Below are positions 7,599 through 15,315 of a stretch of 64,000 bases of DNA, in pieces. The position numbers were made by a program, and so were the translations under genes. The notes beneath the pieces are model-generated. The model was not told the origin of the DNA. It worked only from the letters and a program-made list of their open reading frames with translations, and made no database searches. Location of the stretch: positions 3,083,501 through 3,147,500 of the forward strand of contig CP155577.1 in assembly GCA_001306305.2 (NCBI GenBank), written 5' to 3'. Origin of the DNA: Citromicrobium bathyomarinum (GTDB taxonomy: Bacteria > Pseudomonadota > Alphaproteobacteria > Sphingomonadales > Sphingomonadaceae). Positions within the stretch are counted from its first letter, which is position 1, and each line of letters opens with the position of its first letter.

Positions 7599-8050
7599 CC
7601 CGACTGCTTTCACTATTCGCAGCATCCCTCTTGCTGGCGGCTCCCTGTGCCGCCCAGGTGAAGGTCGATCCCGATGCCGACCTGAACTATCTGACGCCGC
7701 ACTGGATTGTGCTCTCTGATGGCAGCCAGATGACCTTGCTGACTGCTCCCGATCTGAACACGGCGACATTGGTCAGATGCTGGCCCGAGGAAGGCAGCTT
7801 CGAATGCCTGCGCGCCTACGAGAACTGGGCGACCGGTTTCGAAGCGCGTGGGGTTGAGTGGTTTTCTCGGGAAGACCTGGCCGGGCTCATGCTCGCCACC
7901 CCAAGCAACAATGGCTGTTCGGTGATCTTGGACCGAATTAGTGATGACGGAACGGTCGAGGGTTGCGAGAGCCTTATCATAGAGATGCATCGCGGCGGGC
8001 TTCTGGCGCTAGCTCGCACTCCACGTGCCTCGCTCGCCGACGCTAGCTAA
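7595..8050 (+). CDS. Exported protein coupled to the prophage repressor
   Basis: A 151-residue protein with a clear Sec signal peptide (basic MTRLL, hydrophobic core, cleavage likely after ...PCAAQ near residue 21). The mature part has four cysteines, which fits a disulfide-bonded periplasmic domain, and no recognised family. Its ATG overlaps the repressor stop (ATGA), so it is expressed with the repressor in the lysogen. That pattern is typical of lysogenic-conversion or superinfection-exclusion genes; the function is inferred from context only. Confidence 0.78.
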   Translation: MTRLLSLFAASLLLAAPCAAQVKVDPDADLNYLTPHWIVLSDGSQMTLLTAPDLNTATLVRCWPEEGSFECLRAYENWATGFEARGVEWFSREDLAGLMLATPSNNGCSVILDRISDDGTVEGCESLIIEMHRGGLLALARTPRASLADAS

Positions 8051-8230
8051 AACCCGCCCACTTCCCACCCGCCTCGTCTCATGGCCGGCGAGCCGCGACC
8101 GCCAAATTCAGCAATAATATCAGCAACAACCCAGTTCCATCCCTGAAAGGCCTAACTGGGCGACCTTCAGCCCGGTTCGCCAGATCGATTTCACCGGCTC
8201 AAAGGGTCGGCCACGGCCCACAAGGCCCAT

Positions 8231-8268
8231 CTTAAGTGGCGCTAACCCGCGCTTAAGGCGCTCTTAAG
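8231..8268. repeat. Three CTTAAG palindromes near the prophage end
   Basis: CTTAAG occurs at 8231-8236, 8252-8257 and 8263-8268, each followed by a G-rich base run (TGGCG, GCG, GCG), within otherwise non-coding DNA. The spacing is 21 and 11 bases, about two and one helical turns. They could be internal transposase-binding sites or regulatory sites of the phage end. The 545-bp interval 8051-8595 holds no long gene; besides these repeats, the short reading frame, the tandem units and the phoH leader I see nothing else in it. Confidence 0.45.
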
Positions 8269-8386
8269 GCGAATGTCAGGAAGCACCGTCTAAGAACCGC
8301 CCAAGGGCCTCTCGACGGCCATTTGATCGTATATTTGGGCTGCCACTCTAGACAGTCCCGCCGATCGCCAAATTTTGGGAGGACCC

Positions 8387-8485
8387 ATGACGAAGCCCAC
8401 AATTGAGCCGTTTACCGGCCCTCACGATCCCAGACGATCCCGGTTAATCCCGGCAACGCCCCTTCTAGAACCTTGTGTCCACTAA
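8387..8485 (+). CDS. Possible 32-aa small ORF at prophage end
   Basis: A 32-codon frame starting at ATG 8387, preceded by a strong ribosome site (TGGGAGG, six bases away), and ending with TAA at 8483. The product would be proline- and arginine-rich with no hydrophobic segment. Its body contains the three tandem 10-bp units, so the coding appearance may be accidental. Listed because the ribosome site is better than that of most genes here; real expression is doubtful. Confidence 0.25.
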   Translation: MTKPTIEPFTGPHDPRRSRLIPATPLLEPCVH

Positions 8486-8489
8486 CACA
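8424..8489. repeat. Tandem 10-bp units and candidate prophage terminus
   Basis: ACGATCCCAG (8424-8433), ACGATCCCGG (8434-8443) and TTAATCCCGG (8444-8453) are three consecutive 10-bp units, one helical turn each. Beyond them, TGTGTCCACTAACACA (8474-8489) is an imperfect inverted repeat ending in CA; read inward from the right this gives a phage end starting TGTG, as Mu-family ends start with TG. The phoH leader begins right after. The boundary is a candidate only. Confidence 0.5.
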
Positions 8490-8595
8490 CGTGACACTCG
8501 GGTGACTTTCCACCGGCGCGAGATGCTGCCGCTTGCCTCGCCCGCCGCGCAGCTTACATTCGGGACTCGCAATGCCTCGAGCCTGAAAGGAGCGC

Positions 8596-9639
8596 ATGGG
8601 CCGCAGACCAACTCGCGCCGGAGAGCCCCGGCTCTCCCCGCCACCGCACCCCCAGCGCGAGGTACGCCGCGCACGGGCCGAAATGAATTTCGAGAACCAG
8701 TCGCTGCTGGTCCCGCTGTTCGGCCAGTTCGATGCCAACCTCGTGCAGGTGGAAAACCGCCTGTCGGTGTTCATCTCCGCCCGCGGCGACAAGGTGATGA
8801 TCGAAGGGCCGGAGGATTCGGTCGCCCGCGCGCGGGATGTGTTGCAGGCGATGTACGACAAGCTGGCTCTGGGGCAGGATCTGGACGAAGGCGCGATCGA
8901 GGCGATCATCGCGATGACCAACGAACCCACGCTCGACGGGATCATCAAGGGGCGGAAGGCCGGCGAGGACGGCGCACCGCCGATCATGATCCGCACCCGC
9001 CGCAAGACCATCGTCCCGCGCAGCGCGGTGCAGGCGCATTACATGCGCTCGCTCAGCCGCGACGACATCATCTTCGCGCTCGGCCCCGCAGGAACGGGCA
9101 AGACCTACCTCGCGGTCGCGCAGGCGGTCGCGCAGCTGACCAGCGGCAGCGTGCAGCGCCTGATCCTCAGCCGCCCGGCGGTGGAAGCGGGCGAGAAGAT
9201 CGGCTTCCTGCCCGGCGACATGAAGGAGAAGGTCGATCCCTTCCTGCGCCCGCTCTACGACGCGCTGTACGACTGCATGCCGCCCGAACAGGTGGAGCGG
9301 CACATCGCCAGCGGGGTGATCGAGATCGCGCCCATCGCCTTCATGCGCGGACGCACGCTGGCCGATGCCTTCGTGATCCTCGACGAAGCGCAGAACACCA
9401 CGCGCGAGCAGATGAAGATGTTCCTCACCCGCTTCGGCCAGAACAGCCGGATGGTGATCGCGGGCGACCCCCGCCAGGTCGACATCCCCGGCGGCGACCG
9501 CATGAGCGGCCTCGCCGACGCGGTCGACAAGCTGGAAGGGATCGAAGGCTTCGGCACGATCCGCTTCACCAGCGCCGACGTGGTGCGCCACCCTATCGTG
9601 GGGCGGATCGTCGATGCGTACGAGGGGACGGGGGAGTGA
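8596..9639 (+). CDS. phoH: PhoH-like phosphate-starvation ATPase
   Basis: A 347-residue PhoH-family protein. Residues about 35-85 carry the N-terminal KH-like part, followed by the P-loop ATPase with Walker A GPAGTGKT (163-170), SRPAVEAGE, and Walker B ILDEAQN (261-267), then a sensor-like GDPRQVD. Such proteins are predicted RNA-associated ATPases; in alphaproteobacteria phoH sits with ybeY and corC in a conserved rRNA-maturation/envelope cluster. ATG 8596 follows AAAGGAG. An internal ATG at residue 30 is the alternative start. The prophage ends about 105 bases upstream, so the original promoter context may have been changed. Here ybeY is 8.5 kb downstream. Confidence 0.95.
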   Translation: MGRRPTRAGEPRLSPPPHPQREVRRARAEMNFENQSLLVPLFGQFDANLVQVENRLSVFISARGDKVMIEGPEDSVARARDVLQAMYDKLALGQDLDEGAIEAIIAMTNEPTLDGIIKGRKAGEDGAPPIMIRTRRKTIVPRSAVQAHYMRSLSRDDIIFALGPAGTGKTYLAVAQAVAQLTSGSVQRLILSRPAVEAGEKIGFLPGDMKEKVDPFLRPLYDALYDCMPPEQVERHIASGVIEIAPIAFMRGRTLADAFVILDEAQNTTREQMKMFLTRFGQNSRMVIAGDPRQVDIPGGDRMSGLADAVDKLEGIEGFGTIRFTSADVVRHPIVGRIVDAYEGTGE

Positions 9640-10670
9640 AGTTTGGGATGGCGGGGCTGGTCGGTGCGCTCACATTCGCGCTGTCCGCATGCGCCACGCC
9701 AACGGACACGGGCATAGCTGAACCGGGGCAGGCATCCGTCACCCAATCGACGGTCATCTACGAGGATATAGCGCGTTTCTGGGAAGCCTATGACGCAATC
9801 CGGGCAGAGCCAGACCGGGCCGAGCAGCAGCGACTGATCAATCGGTTGTATATTGATCGTGGCACCCCCGGCCTTCATGCGATGATCCGGGCGCGTAGTT
9901 ATCGCAGCCAGGAATTCGTCAACGCGATCAATACTGCACCCCAATATTTCGACGCCGTTCGGCCGCACACCTTGCAGATCGCGAAATACGCTCCCTTGAT
10001 AGAACGGCGTCTCGCGAACATCCGCCGCATCTATCCAGAAGCGCAGCCGGTGCCGGTCTATTTCGTGATCGGCGCGCTTCGGGCAGGTGGAACCGCGATT
10101 GATGGCAAGCTGCTGATCGGCGCGGAACTCGCGATGACCGATTCATCGATTCCATCGGACGAACTGATGGCCGACTTCCCCCATCTTGCGGACTATTTCG
10201 AATCCAGCCCTATCGATAACCTGGTCGCACTGAACCTCCACGAGTGGGTCCACACGCAACAACGGTCCGAGGGCGGGGTCGATCTGCTGTCGCAGGCGCT
10301 GTTCGAAGGGGTTGCGGAATTCGTCTCGACGGAGGGTATTGGCGAACCCTCGCAGCAGCCAGCTATCACCTTCGGCATGGGCCATCACGATGCGGTCATC
10401 GAAGCCTTTGCAAGTGACATCGGGCAAAAGGATTTCTCGAACTGGATCTGGGATAGCGGCGAGAATGCCTTCGGCCAGCGCGATCTGGGCTATTATGTCG
10501 GCTACGCAATCGCGAAGGGGTACGTCGCATCGGGGCGCGATGCCGATCCCATCGCGACACTAATCGAACTCGATTACAGCGATCTCGACGCGGTGGACGC
10601 GGTCGTGGATGTCTCTGGCGTGTTCCCGCGCGAGATGGCCGCCTATCGCGCCAATATGTCGGCGAACTAG
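9636..10670 (+). CDS. Putative Zn-metalloprotease lipoprotein (DUF2268-like)
   Basis: A protein of 344 residues (GTG start at 9636 overlapping the phoH stop as GTGA; ATG at 9648 is the alternative). The N terminus is a lipoprotein signal with lipobox LSAC around Cys19. A zinc-binding HEWVH motif at 202-206 is followed by EGVAEF at about 224-229, which would give the third ligand, the gluzincin arrangement. The pattern resembles DUF2268-type predicted Zn proteases. It is probably anchored in the inner or outer membrane facing the periplasm. Substrate unknown. Codon choice is less GC-biased than phoH, a hint of different origin. Confidence 0.78.
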   Translation: MKFGMAGLVGALTFALSACATPTDTGIAEPGQASVTQSTVIYEDIARFWEAYDAIRAEPDRAEQQRLINRLYIDRGTPGLHAMIRARSYRSQEFVNAINTAPQYFDAVRPHTLQIAKYAPLIERRLANIRRIYPEAQPVPVYFVIGALRAGGTAIDGKLLIGAELAMTDSSIPSDELMADFPHLADYFESSPIDNLVALNLHEWVHTQQRSEGGVDLLSQALFEGVAEFVSTEGIGEPSQQPAITFGMGHHDAVIEAFASDIGQKDFSNWIWDSGENAFGQRDLGYYVGYAIAKGYVASGRDADPIATLIELDYSDLDAVDAVVDVSGVFPREMAAYRANMSAN

Positions 10671-10702
10671 CGAACCTTCCACCAATGCTTATCGAAGTGG
10701 TT

Positions 10703-10730
10703 GGGGCGGACCTTTCAGCCCGCCCCCTTT
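10703..10730. terminator. Bidirectional terminator between convergent genes
   Basis: GGGGCGG (10703-10709) pairs with CCGCCCC (10720-10726) around a 10-base loop, followed by CCTTT on the plus strand. It sits between the convergent metalloprotease and OmpA genes and can serve both. Confidence 0.7.
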
Positions 10731-10741
10731 GATCATCGGTC

Positions 10742-11659
10742 TCAGCCACCCATTCCGTCGACAGCCTTGCTGACGAGGATGTTCACCGCCACGCGGCGGT
10801 TCTGCTGCTTGCCGTAATCGGTGGAGTTGTCCGCCACCGGATCGGCCTGCGCCATGCCGGTCGGGGTGAGCATGCGGTACGGCTTCCAGCCGCACTGCTG
10901 CTGCAGGTAGTTCACCACCCGCTCGGCGCGCTTCTCGCTCAGCTCCTGGTTGATCTCGTAGCTACCGGTCGAATCGGTGTAGCCGACCACCAGCAACAGC
11001 GCGTTGTCCATCTGGTCCGCCTGCGCGGCGGCGCTGCACAGCTCGGCCTGCGCCTGACCCGACAGCTTGTATTCGCCGGTGTCGAAATAGACGTTGGTCG
11101 TGCCCTTGACGTTGTAATTGTCGATATCGGCCACGCGCCCGCGCAGCGCTTCGGTCGCGGCGGTCTGTTCGGCAAAGCCCTGCTCGGTCCCGCGCTGGAT
11201 CATCGCGGCGGTCTTCAGATCGCTGTCCTTCATGCTGATCCGCTGGGCGATCAGGCCGTCTTCCCACTGCACGGTCCGCACGGTGACGGGCACACCGTTA
11301 TACAGCTGCTCGTCCTCGAGCGAGGTCCGCGCCAGGCCGAGGAAGCCGCCGCGTGCCTTGATCTCGGTCTCCGGGGAGACGAACACGACGGTCTTCGCAC
11401 CGTCTTCGGTCGTCACCTGAATGCGGTTGTCGCTGCGCGCGGAGATGAACCCGTCGATCTCGGGCCCCTCGGGCAGGTTGGAGATCTCGTCGGGAAGCAT
11501 GCCGGTGACGGTCAGCGTGGTATCGGCGGTGGTCTCCGCAGAGGTATCCGCCCACTGCTGCTGTGCCGAAACGCTCGCCGGCATGGCCAGAACGGCGATC
11601 CCGCAGACCAGCGCGGCCCTGGTGGAGGTGAAGGTGGAGGTAGAATTGCTCTTCATCAT
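10742..11659 (-). CDS. OmpA-family outer-membrane/peptidoglycan-binding protein
   Basis: A 305-residue exported protein. A signal peptide covers about residues 1-32 (cleavage after ...SVSA). Residues 40-120 form a small beta domain with DNRIQVTTEDGAKT and ETEIKARGGF, resembling a BON/OB-like fold. Residues about 185-300 are the OmpA C-terminal domain: NVYFDTGEYKLS, VVGYTDSTG, LSEKRAERVVNYL and QNRRVAVNI, which bind meso-diaminopimelate in peptidoglycan. There is no N-terminal 8-stranded barrel, so it is likely periplasmic and wall-bound. ATG 11659 follows GGAG at proper spacing. It ends at the shared terminator. Confidence 0.9.
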   Translation of the reverse strand: MMKSNSTSTFTSTRAALVCGIAVLAMPASVSAQQQWADTSAETTADTTLTVTGMLPDEISNLPEGPEIDGFISARSDNRIQVTTEDGAKTVVFVSPETEIKARGGFLGLARTSLEDEQLYNGVPVTVRTVQWEDGLIAQRISMKDSDLKTAAMIQRGTEQGFAEQTAATEALRGRVADIDNYNVKGTTNVYFDTGEYKLSGQAQAELCSAAAQADQMDNALLLVVGYTDSTGSYEINQELSEKRAERVVNYLQQQCGWKPYRMLTPTGMAQADPVADNSTDYGKQQNRRVAVNILVSKAVDGMGG

Positions 11660-11902
11660 TGCGACTCCATCGAATCGGTCGCGCGAGCCTGTGCTGGCCC
11701 GCGAGAATGGAACCGGTCGCCCGTTGCTGGCAGACCGGCGTGTGAAGCCCCCGTCAGAGATGTGACGAACGTCGTCTGACGAGGAACCCCAATGCCGACC
11801 CGTTGGGCCGGTTCCAGAGCGATCCGGGGCCACAGACCGATTCACGATGGCTTGAGGCAGAAGAGGGACGGCCCGTGCGCTTTCGCAAACGCGGTACGGG
11901 CC

Positions 11903-12970
11903 CTATTCCCGCGCGCTCGAACGACGCAAAAGCTCGGGCAGGATATAGTCCTGGTACAGCCGCTCGCTCTTCGCGTGCGCATCGCGCTGGCCGTAATTTG
12001 TTGCGGTGATGACCGTGACCGAGCCAGTCTCGGGCTGGATGATGACCTTGTTGCCGCCATTCCCGTTCATCAGCCGGGCGCGCACGCCCGTGTCGCCGAC
12101 GCTGAAGGGCTGGATCCACAACAGGTAGCCATATTCGAACCCGCGCCCGTCATCGATCGCGACCTGCGACGTCATCGAGGATTCGATCCAGTCTCGCGGC
12201 ATGATCTGCCGCTCGCCCACGCGCCCCTGATCGAGGAACAACTGGCCCAGCTTGCCCAGCGTGCGGCTGGTCAGCTCCAGCCCGCCGCCGCCCATCGCCA
12301 GGCCCAGCGGGCTGAACTGCCATCCGACGCTCTCGACACCCAGCGGGCCGAACAGGCGTTGCTGCGCGAAATCCTCCAGCTGCTGCCCGGTCGCATTCTC
12401 GACCACAGCGCCCAGCGCAACGGTGCCGGCGGTGCAGTAGGAGAAGGCGCGGCCATAGGGGCTGTCTTCGGGCCGGGTTTCCCACGCGGCAAAGCCCTTC
12501 ACCGGTAGGTCGAGATAGAAGCCGACCCAATCCTCAATCAGATACATCCGCTCCTCATTGCCGCGCGAATACGGGTTCGAATCGTTGCATTCGGCGATCG
12601 AGCTCATGGTCAGCAGGTCTTCCACGGTGACCTGTTCCTTGCGCGGATCGGGATTGGCGGGCGCGTAGTCTGGCAAAAGGCTGCGGATGCGCGTGTCGCG
12701 GGCCAGCCTGCCGTCACCCGCCGCGATCCCTGCGAGCATGCCGGTGACCGTCTTGGTGGCAGAGCGCGTGTTGCGCAGCGCGTCGGCGCCGCCATCGTCG
12801 AAATAGCGTTCGGCGACGATCTCTCCGTCCTGCATCACCACCACGCTGGTGATCCCGGCGACGTCTTCAGTGTGCGCGGCATCGAGGGCTGCGGAGAAAT
12901 CGGGCGCCGGCTGGGCGAGCACCGCGCCGGGGGTGAGAAAACACAGCAATGCGGCAATCGGGAATTTCAC
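11903..12970 (-). CDS. Exported serine hydrolase (class C beta-lactamase/esterase fold)
   Basis: A 355-residue protein starting at GTG 12970 (ribosome site GAGGAG). A signal peptide ends near AQP (residue 20). Catalytic motif 1 is S70-A-T-K73; motif 2 is the Tyr in FSYCTAG (YCT instead of YxN), with GNGGN near the C terminus at the place of the KTG box. The family (Beta-lactamase, PF00144) includes esterases, D-aminopeptidases and penicillin-binding-like enzymes; true antibiotic hydrolysis is not implied. It lies 84 bases downstream of the AraC gene, on the same strand, which may control it. Confidence 0.88.
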   Translation of the reverse strand: MKFPIAALLCFLTPGAVLAQPAPDFSAALDAAHTEDVAGITSVVVMQDGEIVAERYFDDGGADALRNTRSATKTVTGMLAGIAAGDGRLARDTRIRSLLPDYAPANPDPRKEQVTVEDLLTMSSIAECNDSNPYSRGNEERMYLIEDWVGFYLDLPVKGFAAWETRPEDSPYGRAFSYCTAGTVALGAVVENATGQQLEDFAQQRLFGPLGVESVGWQFSPLGLAMGGGGLELTSRTLGKLGQLFLDQGRVGERQIMPRDWIESSMTSQVAIDDGRGFEYGYLLWIQPFSVGDTGVRARLMNGNGGNKVIIQPETGSVTVITATNYGQRDAHAKSERLYQDYILPELLRRSSARE

Positions 12971-13054
12971 AGGACAGGCTCCTCTTTCGGGTATCCCGAC
13001 GGCCCTGCCCGCATGGCGCGCGCATTTCTTGTATGTTTCAAACATGGTGCGGGC

Positions 13055-13837
13055 TTACGCCACCCCGCTCGCACGGCGGAACTTGAGCGGGGGCAGGCCC
13101 GCCCGGCGGCGAAAGAAGCGGGTGAAATGCGCTTGGTCGCAAAAGCCCAGCTCCAGCGCGATCTGCGCGATCGGCTGCTCGCTGCGGGCGAGCAGCTCGC
13201 ACGCGCGCTCGAACTGGCGGTCGCGGATCAGCTCGCCCGCGGTGCGCCCCCAGGCGGCACGGAAAGAGCGGGCGATGTGAACCGGGTGCATGTCCGCCTC
13301 GCGCGCGAGTGCATCCAGCGTGACGCCTCGCGCATCCTCTTCCATCACCATCTCGTAGGCGCGGCCAAGCCAGCCGGGGCCAGGTGCATCGTCCGCTGGC
13401 CGCGTCTTCGACCGCGCCGTCTCGGCGACTTCTTCGAGCAGCAGCGTGGGCGCATCGAACTCCAGTTCGCCGACCACGCTGAGCATCCGGGCAATGTCGC
13501 GCGGGTTGCGCGAGGCGCGCGCGGGGCCTTCGTGAGAGGCTTCGGGCGCGAGGTTCAGGGTGAGAAACCGCCCCTCGGGCCGCAGGAAACGGTCGCGATG
13601 CGCGGTACCCGCCGGATTGTCGACCAAGATCGGCGCGCTGGTGACCGGCGGTGCCCCTTGCGCCGAAGTGATGTAATTGCCGCCGAACACGAACACGAGG
13701 TGGCGGTCTTCGTGGACATGCGGCTCGATCTCGATGTCGAGCGGTTGGTACACGCCGAAGCGGACATCGCGCACCGTGCGATGGCGGGCCATGTCGCCCC
13801 AGATCTGGCCTGGCCCGCGCTGGAGGGACTGCTGCAT
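13055..13837 (-). CDS. AraC-family transcriptional regulator
   Basis: A 260-residue regulator. The first 120 residues form an AraC-type cupin sensor (HVHEDRHLVFVFGGNY carries the typical metal/ligand-facing histidines). The C-terminal 100 residues hold two HTHs: LDALAREADMHPVHIARSFRA and IAQIALELGFCDQAHFTRFFRRRAG, the AraC signature. It activates or represses genes in response to an unknown small molecule. It precedes the serine hydrolase on the same strand, a likely target. Confidence 0.92.
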   Translation of the reverse strand: MQQSLQRGPGQIWGDMARHRTVRDVRFGVYQPLDIEIEPHVHEDRHLVFVFGGNYITSAQGAPPVTSAPILVDNPAGTAHRDRFLRPEGRFLTLNLAPEASHEGPARASRNPRDIARMLSVVGELEFDAPTLLLEEVAETARSKTRPADDAPGPGWLGRAYEMVMEEDARGVTLDALAREADMHPVHIARSFRAAWGRTAGELIRDRQFERACELLARSEQPIAQIALELGFCDQAHFTRFFRRRAGLPPLKFRRASGVA

Positions 13838-13935
13838 GCGATCATCCTTTCGACGGGATCGACACTGGCAGACTTGCCCGAGGTGGCTCCCCCGTCAATC
13901 GACCACGGACATTGATTGTCCGCCCGGTGGCGCGA

Positions 13936-15138
13936 TCAGGTCTTCGCCACAAGCTTGAGGTCCGGCGTGCCGGAAAGCGGCTGGGACGGCGTCTGGCCAT
14001 CGACGGGCGGTGCGACCTCGCAGCGGTTTCGGCCCAGCCCCTTCGCGCGGTAGAGCGCTTGGTCGGCGCGCCGCAGCGGCCCGCCCATCGCCTCGCCGGG
14101 CAGCGCGCTGGCCAGCCCGATGCTTACGGTCACCGGGTCGGTCTCCGCGAAGGTGAGGCGCGAGATCGCCAGCCGCATGCTCTCGCAGGTCAGCAGCGCC
14201 TCCGCCTCGTCCTTCAGCAGCAGCAGGACGAATTCCTCCCCGCCGAGCCGCGCCAGCCGGGCAGCGGAGGGGCGATGCCGGTCGAGGCAGGTGGCGACCG
14301 CGCGCAGCACCTTGTCGCCGACATCGTGGCCGAAGCGGTCGTTGAAGGTCTTGAAATGGTCGATGTCGATCACCGCGACCACCGCCGGCTCGTCCGCCTC
14401 GGCGGCAGCCAATTCGTCGAACCAGCGGTCCATCGCGCGTCGGTTGGGCAGCCCGGTCAGCGGATCGGACAGCGCCTGCGCCTGCGTGTTCTGCACCACC
14501 GACTGGAGGAAGTTGATGATGATCAGCAGCCCCGCCGCGACCATCAGCACGCCGCTGGTGGTCTGCGAGATCACCGCATACAGCGTGTTCGCATACTCCC
14601 CCTCGGTCCGGCCACTGCCCAGATAGCTCGCGAAGATCGCCTTGATCGGGAAGTGGACTGTGAGGACCAGAAACAGCACGTAGAGCATGGTGTTGATCGG
14701 CGACGGGCGCGCGTGGCGCCTGACCGCGTAGGCGCACAGCGCAGCGGCCATCGCATACCAGCTCTGGAATAGCAGCAGGTTCCATAGCGCGTCGCGCGGC
14801 GCATCGAGCGTGAAGAGCCGGTACAGGAACCCGCCCGCCAGAATGGCGATCGCGACCTTCCAGAAGGGTTTGCGGTCGTGGAAATGGGACAGCGCCAGCG
14901 CGAGGCCCAGCATCGCGGCCAGGAACAGGGTGAACCCCAGCAACCGCATCGCGTCCGGGTTGACGCCGAACCACACGGCCAGATTCGCCAGCGGGTCCGC
15001 CAGGCCGAGCAGGAAGCACAGCGCGAACCAGCGCGCCTTGCTGACCACCGGATGGGCATGGGCCACGGCCATGAAACCTGCGACGAACATGATCGCGATC
15101 GACAGGTTCATCAGCAGTGGCAGGATGGCCTGGGGCAT
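13936..15138 (-). CDS. Membrane-bound diguanylate cyclase (GGDEF)
   Basis: A 400-residue protein. Six or seven membrane segments fill residues about 5-212 with short loops, followed by a coiled linker and a GGDEF domain (about 222-380). The catalytic signature is GGEEF at 299-303, which is active in known cyclases, with substrate-binding DIDHFKTFND at 258-267. The RxxD inhibitory I-site eight residues before GGEEF is absent (P-S-A-A at that place), so feedback inhibition by c-di-GMP through this site is not expected. It makes cyclic di-GMP. The HWE kinase gene lies just upstream on the same strand with 177 bases between. Confidence 0.93.
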   Translation of the reverse strand: MPQAILPLLMNLSIAIMFVAGFMAVAHAHPVVSKARWFALCFLLGLADPLANLAVWFGVNPDAMRLLGFTLFLAAMLGLALALSHFHDRKPFWKVAIAILAGGFLYRLFTLDAPRDALWNLLLFQSWYAMAAALCAYAVRRHARPSPINTMLYVLFLVLTVHFPIKAIFASYLGSGRTEGEYANTLYAVISQTTSGVLMVAAGLLIIINFLQSVVQNTQAQALSDPLTGLPNRRAMDRWFDELAAAEADEPAVVAVIDIDHFKTFNDRFGHDVGDKVLRAVATCLDRHRPSAARLARLGGEEFVLLLLKDEAEALLTCESMRLAISRLTFAETDPVTVSIGLASALPGEAMGGPLRRADQALYRAKGLGRNRCEVAPPVDGQTPSQPLSGTPDLKLVAKT

Positions 15139-15315
15139 TGGTCTGGCAGTTACCTCTTGCGATCGGAGCGCCCCCGCTGGGCTATGGCTTGCGCGGCGAC
15201 TACCCCTGCCAAGCTTGAAATTGGGTAAAAGTCATGTGCCGCGGCGAGCGTGTTATCCGGTCGTCGCCGCAAGCCGGGCGGGCACAACGGCCACCAGCCA
15301 CCCCAGCGGGTCGGA

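Larger units (their letters stand above)
1..8489 (-). mobile_element. Mu-like transposable prophage, repressor/transposase end (partial)
   Basis: The block from the left edge to about 8489 has the logic of the left end of a Mu-type phage: exported accessory gene, S24 repressor, operator region, small HTH gene, ParB-like gene, small early genes, MuA-type transposase and MuB-type ATPase. Early genes read leftward, so the rest of the phage lies beyond position 1. The right boundary is inferred from three tandem 10-bp units at 8424-8453 and a terminal CA dinucleotide near 8489, just before the phoH upstream region. The order HTH, ParB-like, transposase A, transposase B is, as I recall, also seen in alphaproteobacterial Mu-like phages such as RcapMu. 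The exact end base is not proven. Confidence 0.85.

Noticed and set aside
8051-8595. tRNA or attachment-site tRNA fragment at the prophage edge
   Set aside because: No cloverleaf arms or TTCGA loop could be found; Mu-type phages do not need a tRNA site.
8475-9635. Plus-strand frame running through phoH and joining the metalloprotease lipoprotein
   Set aside because: The phoH part is the shadow frame of a clear PhoH protein; only the part from 9636 has a signal peptide and conserved motif, so the true gene starts there.
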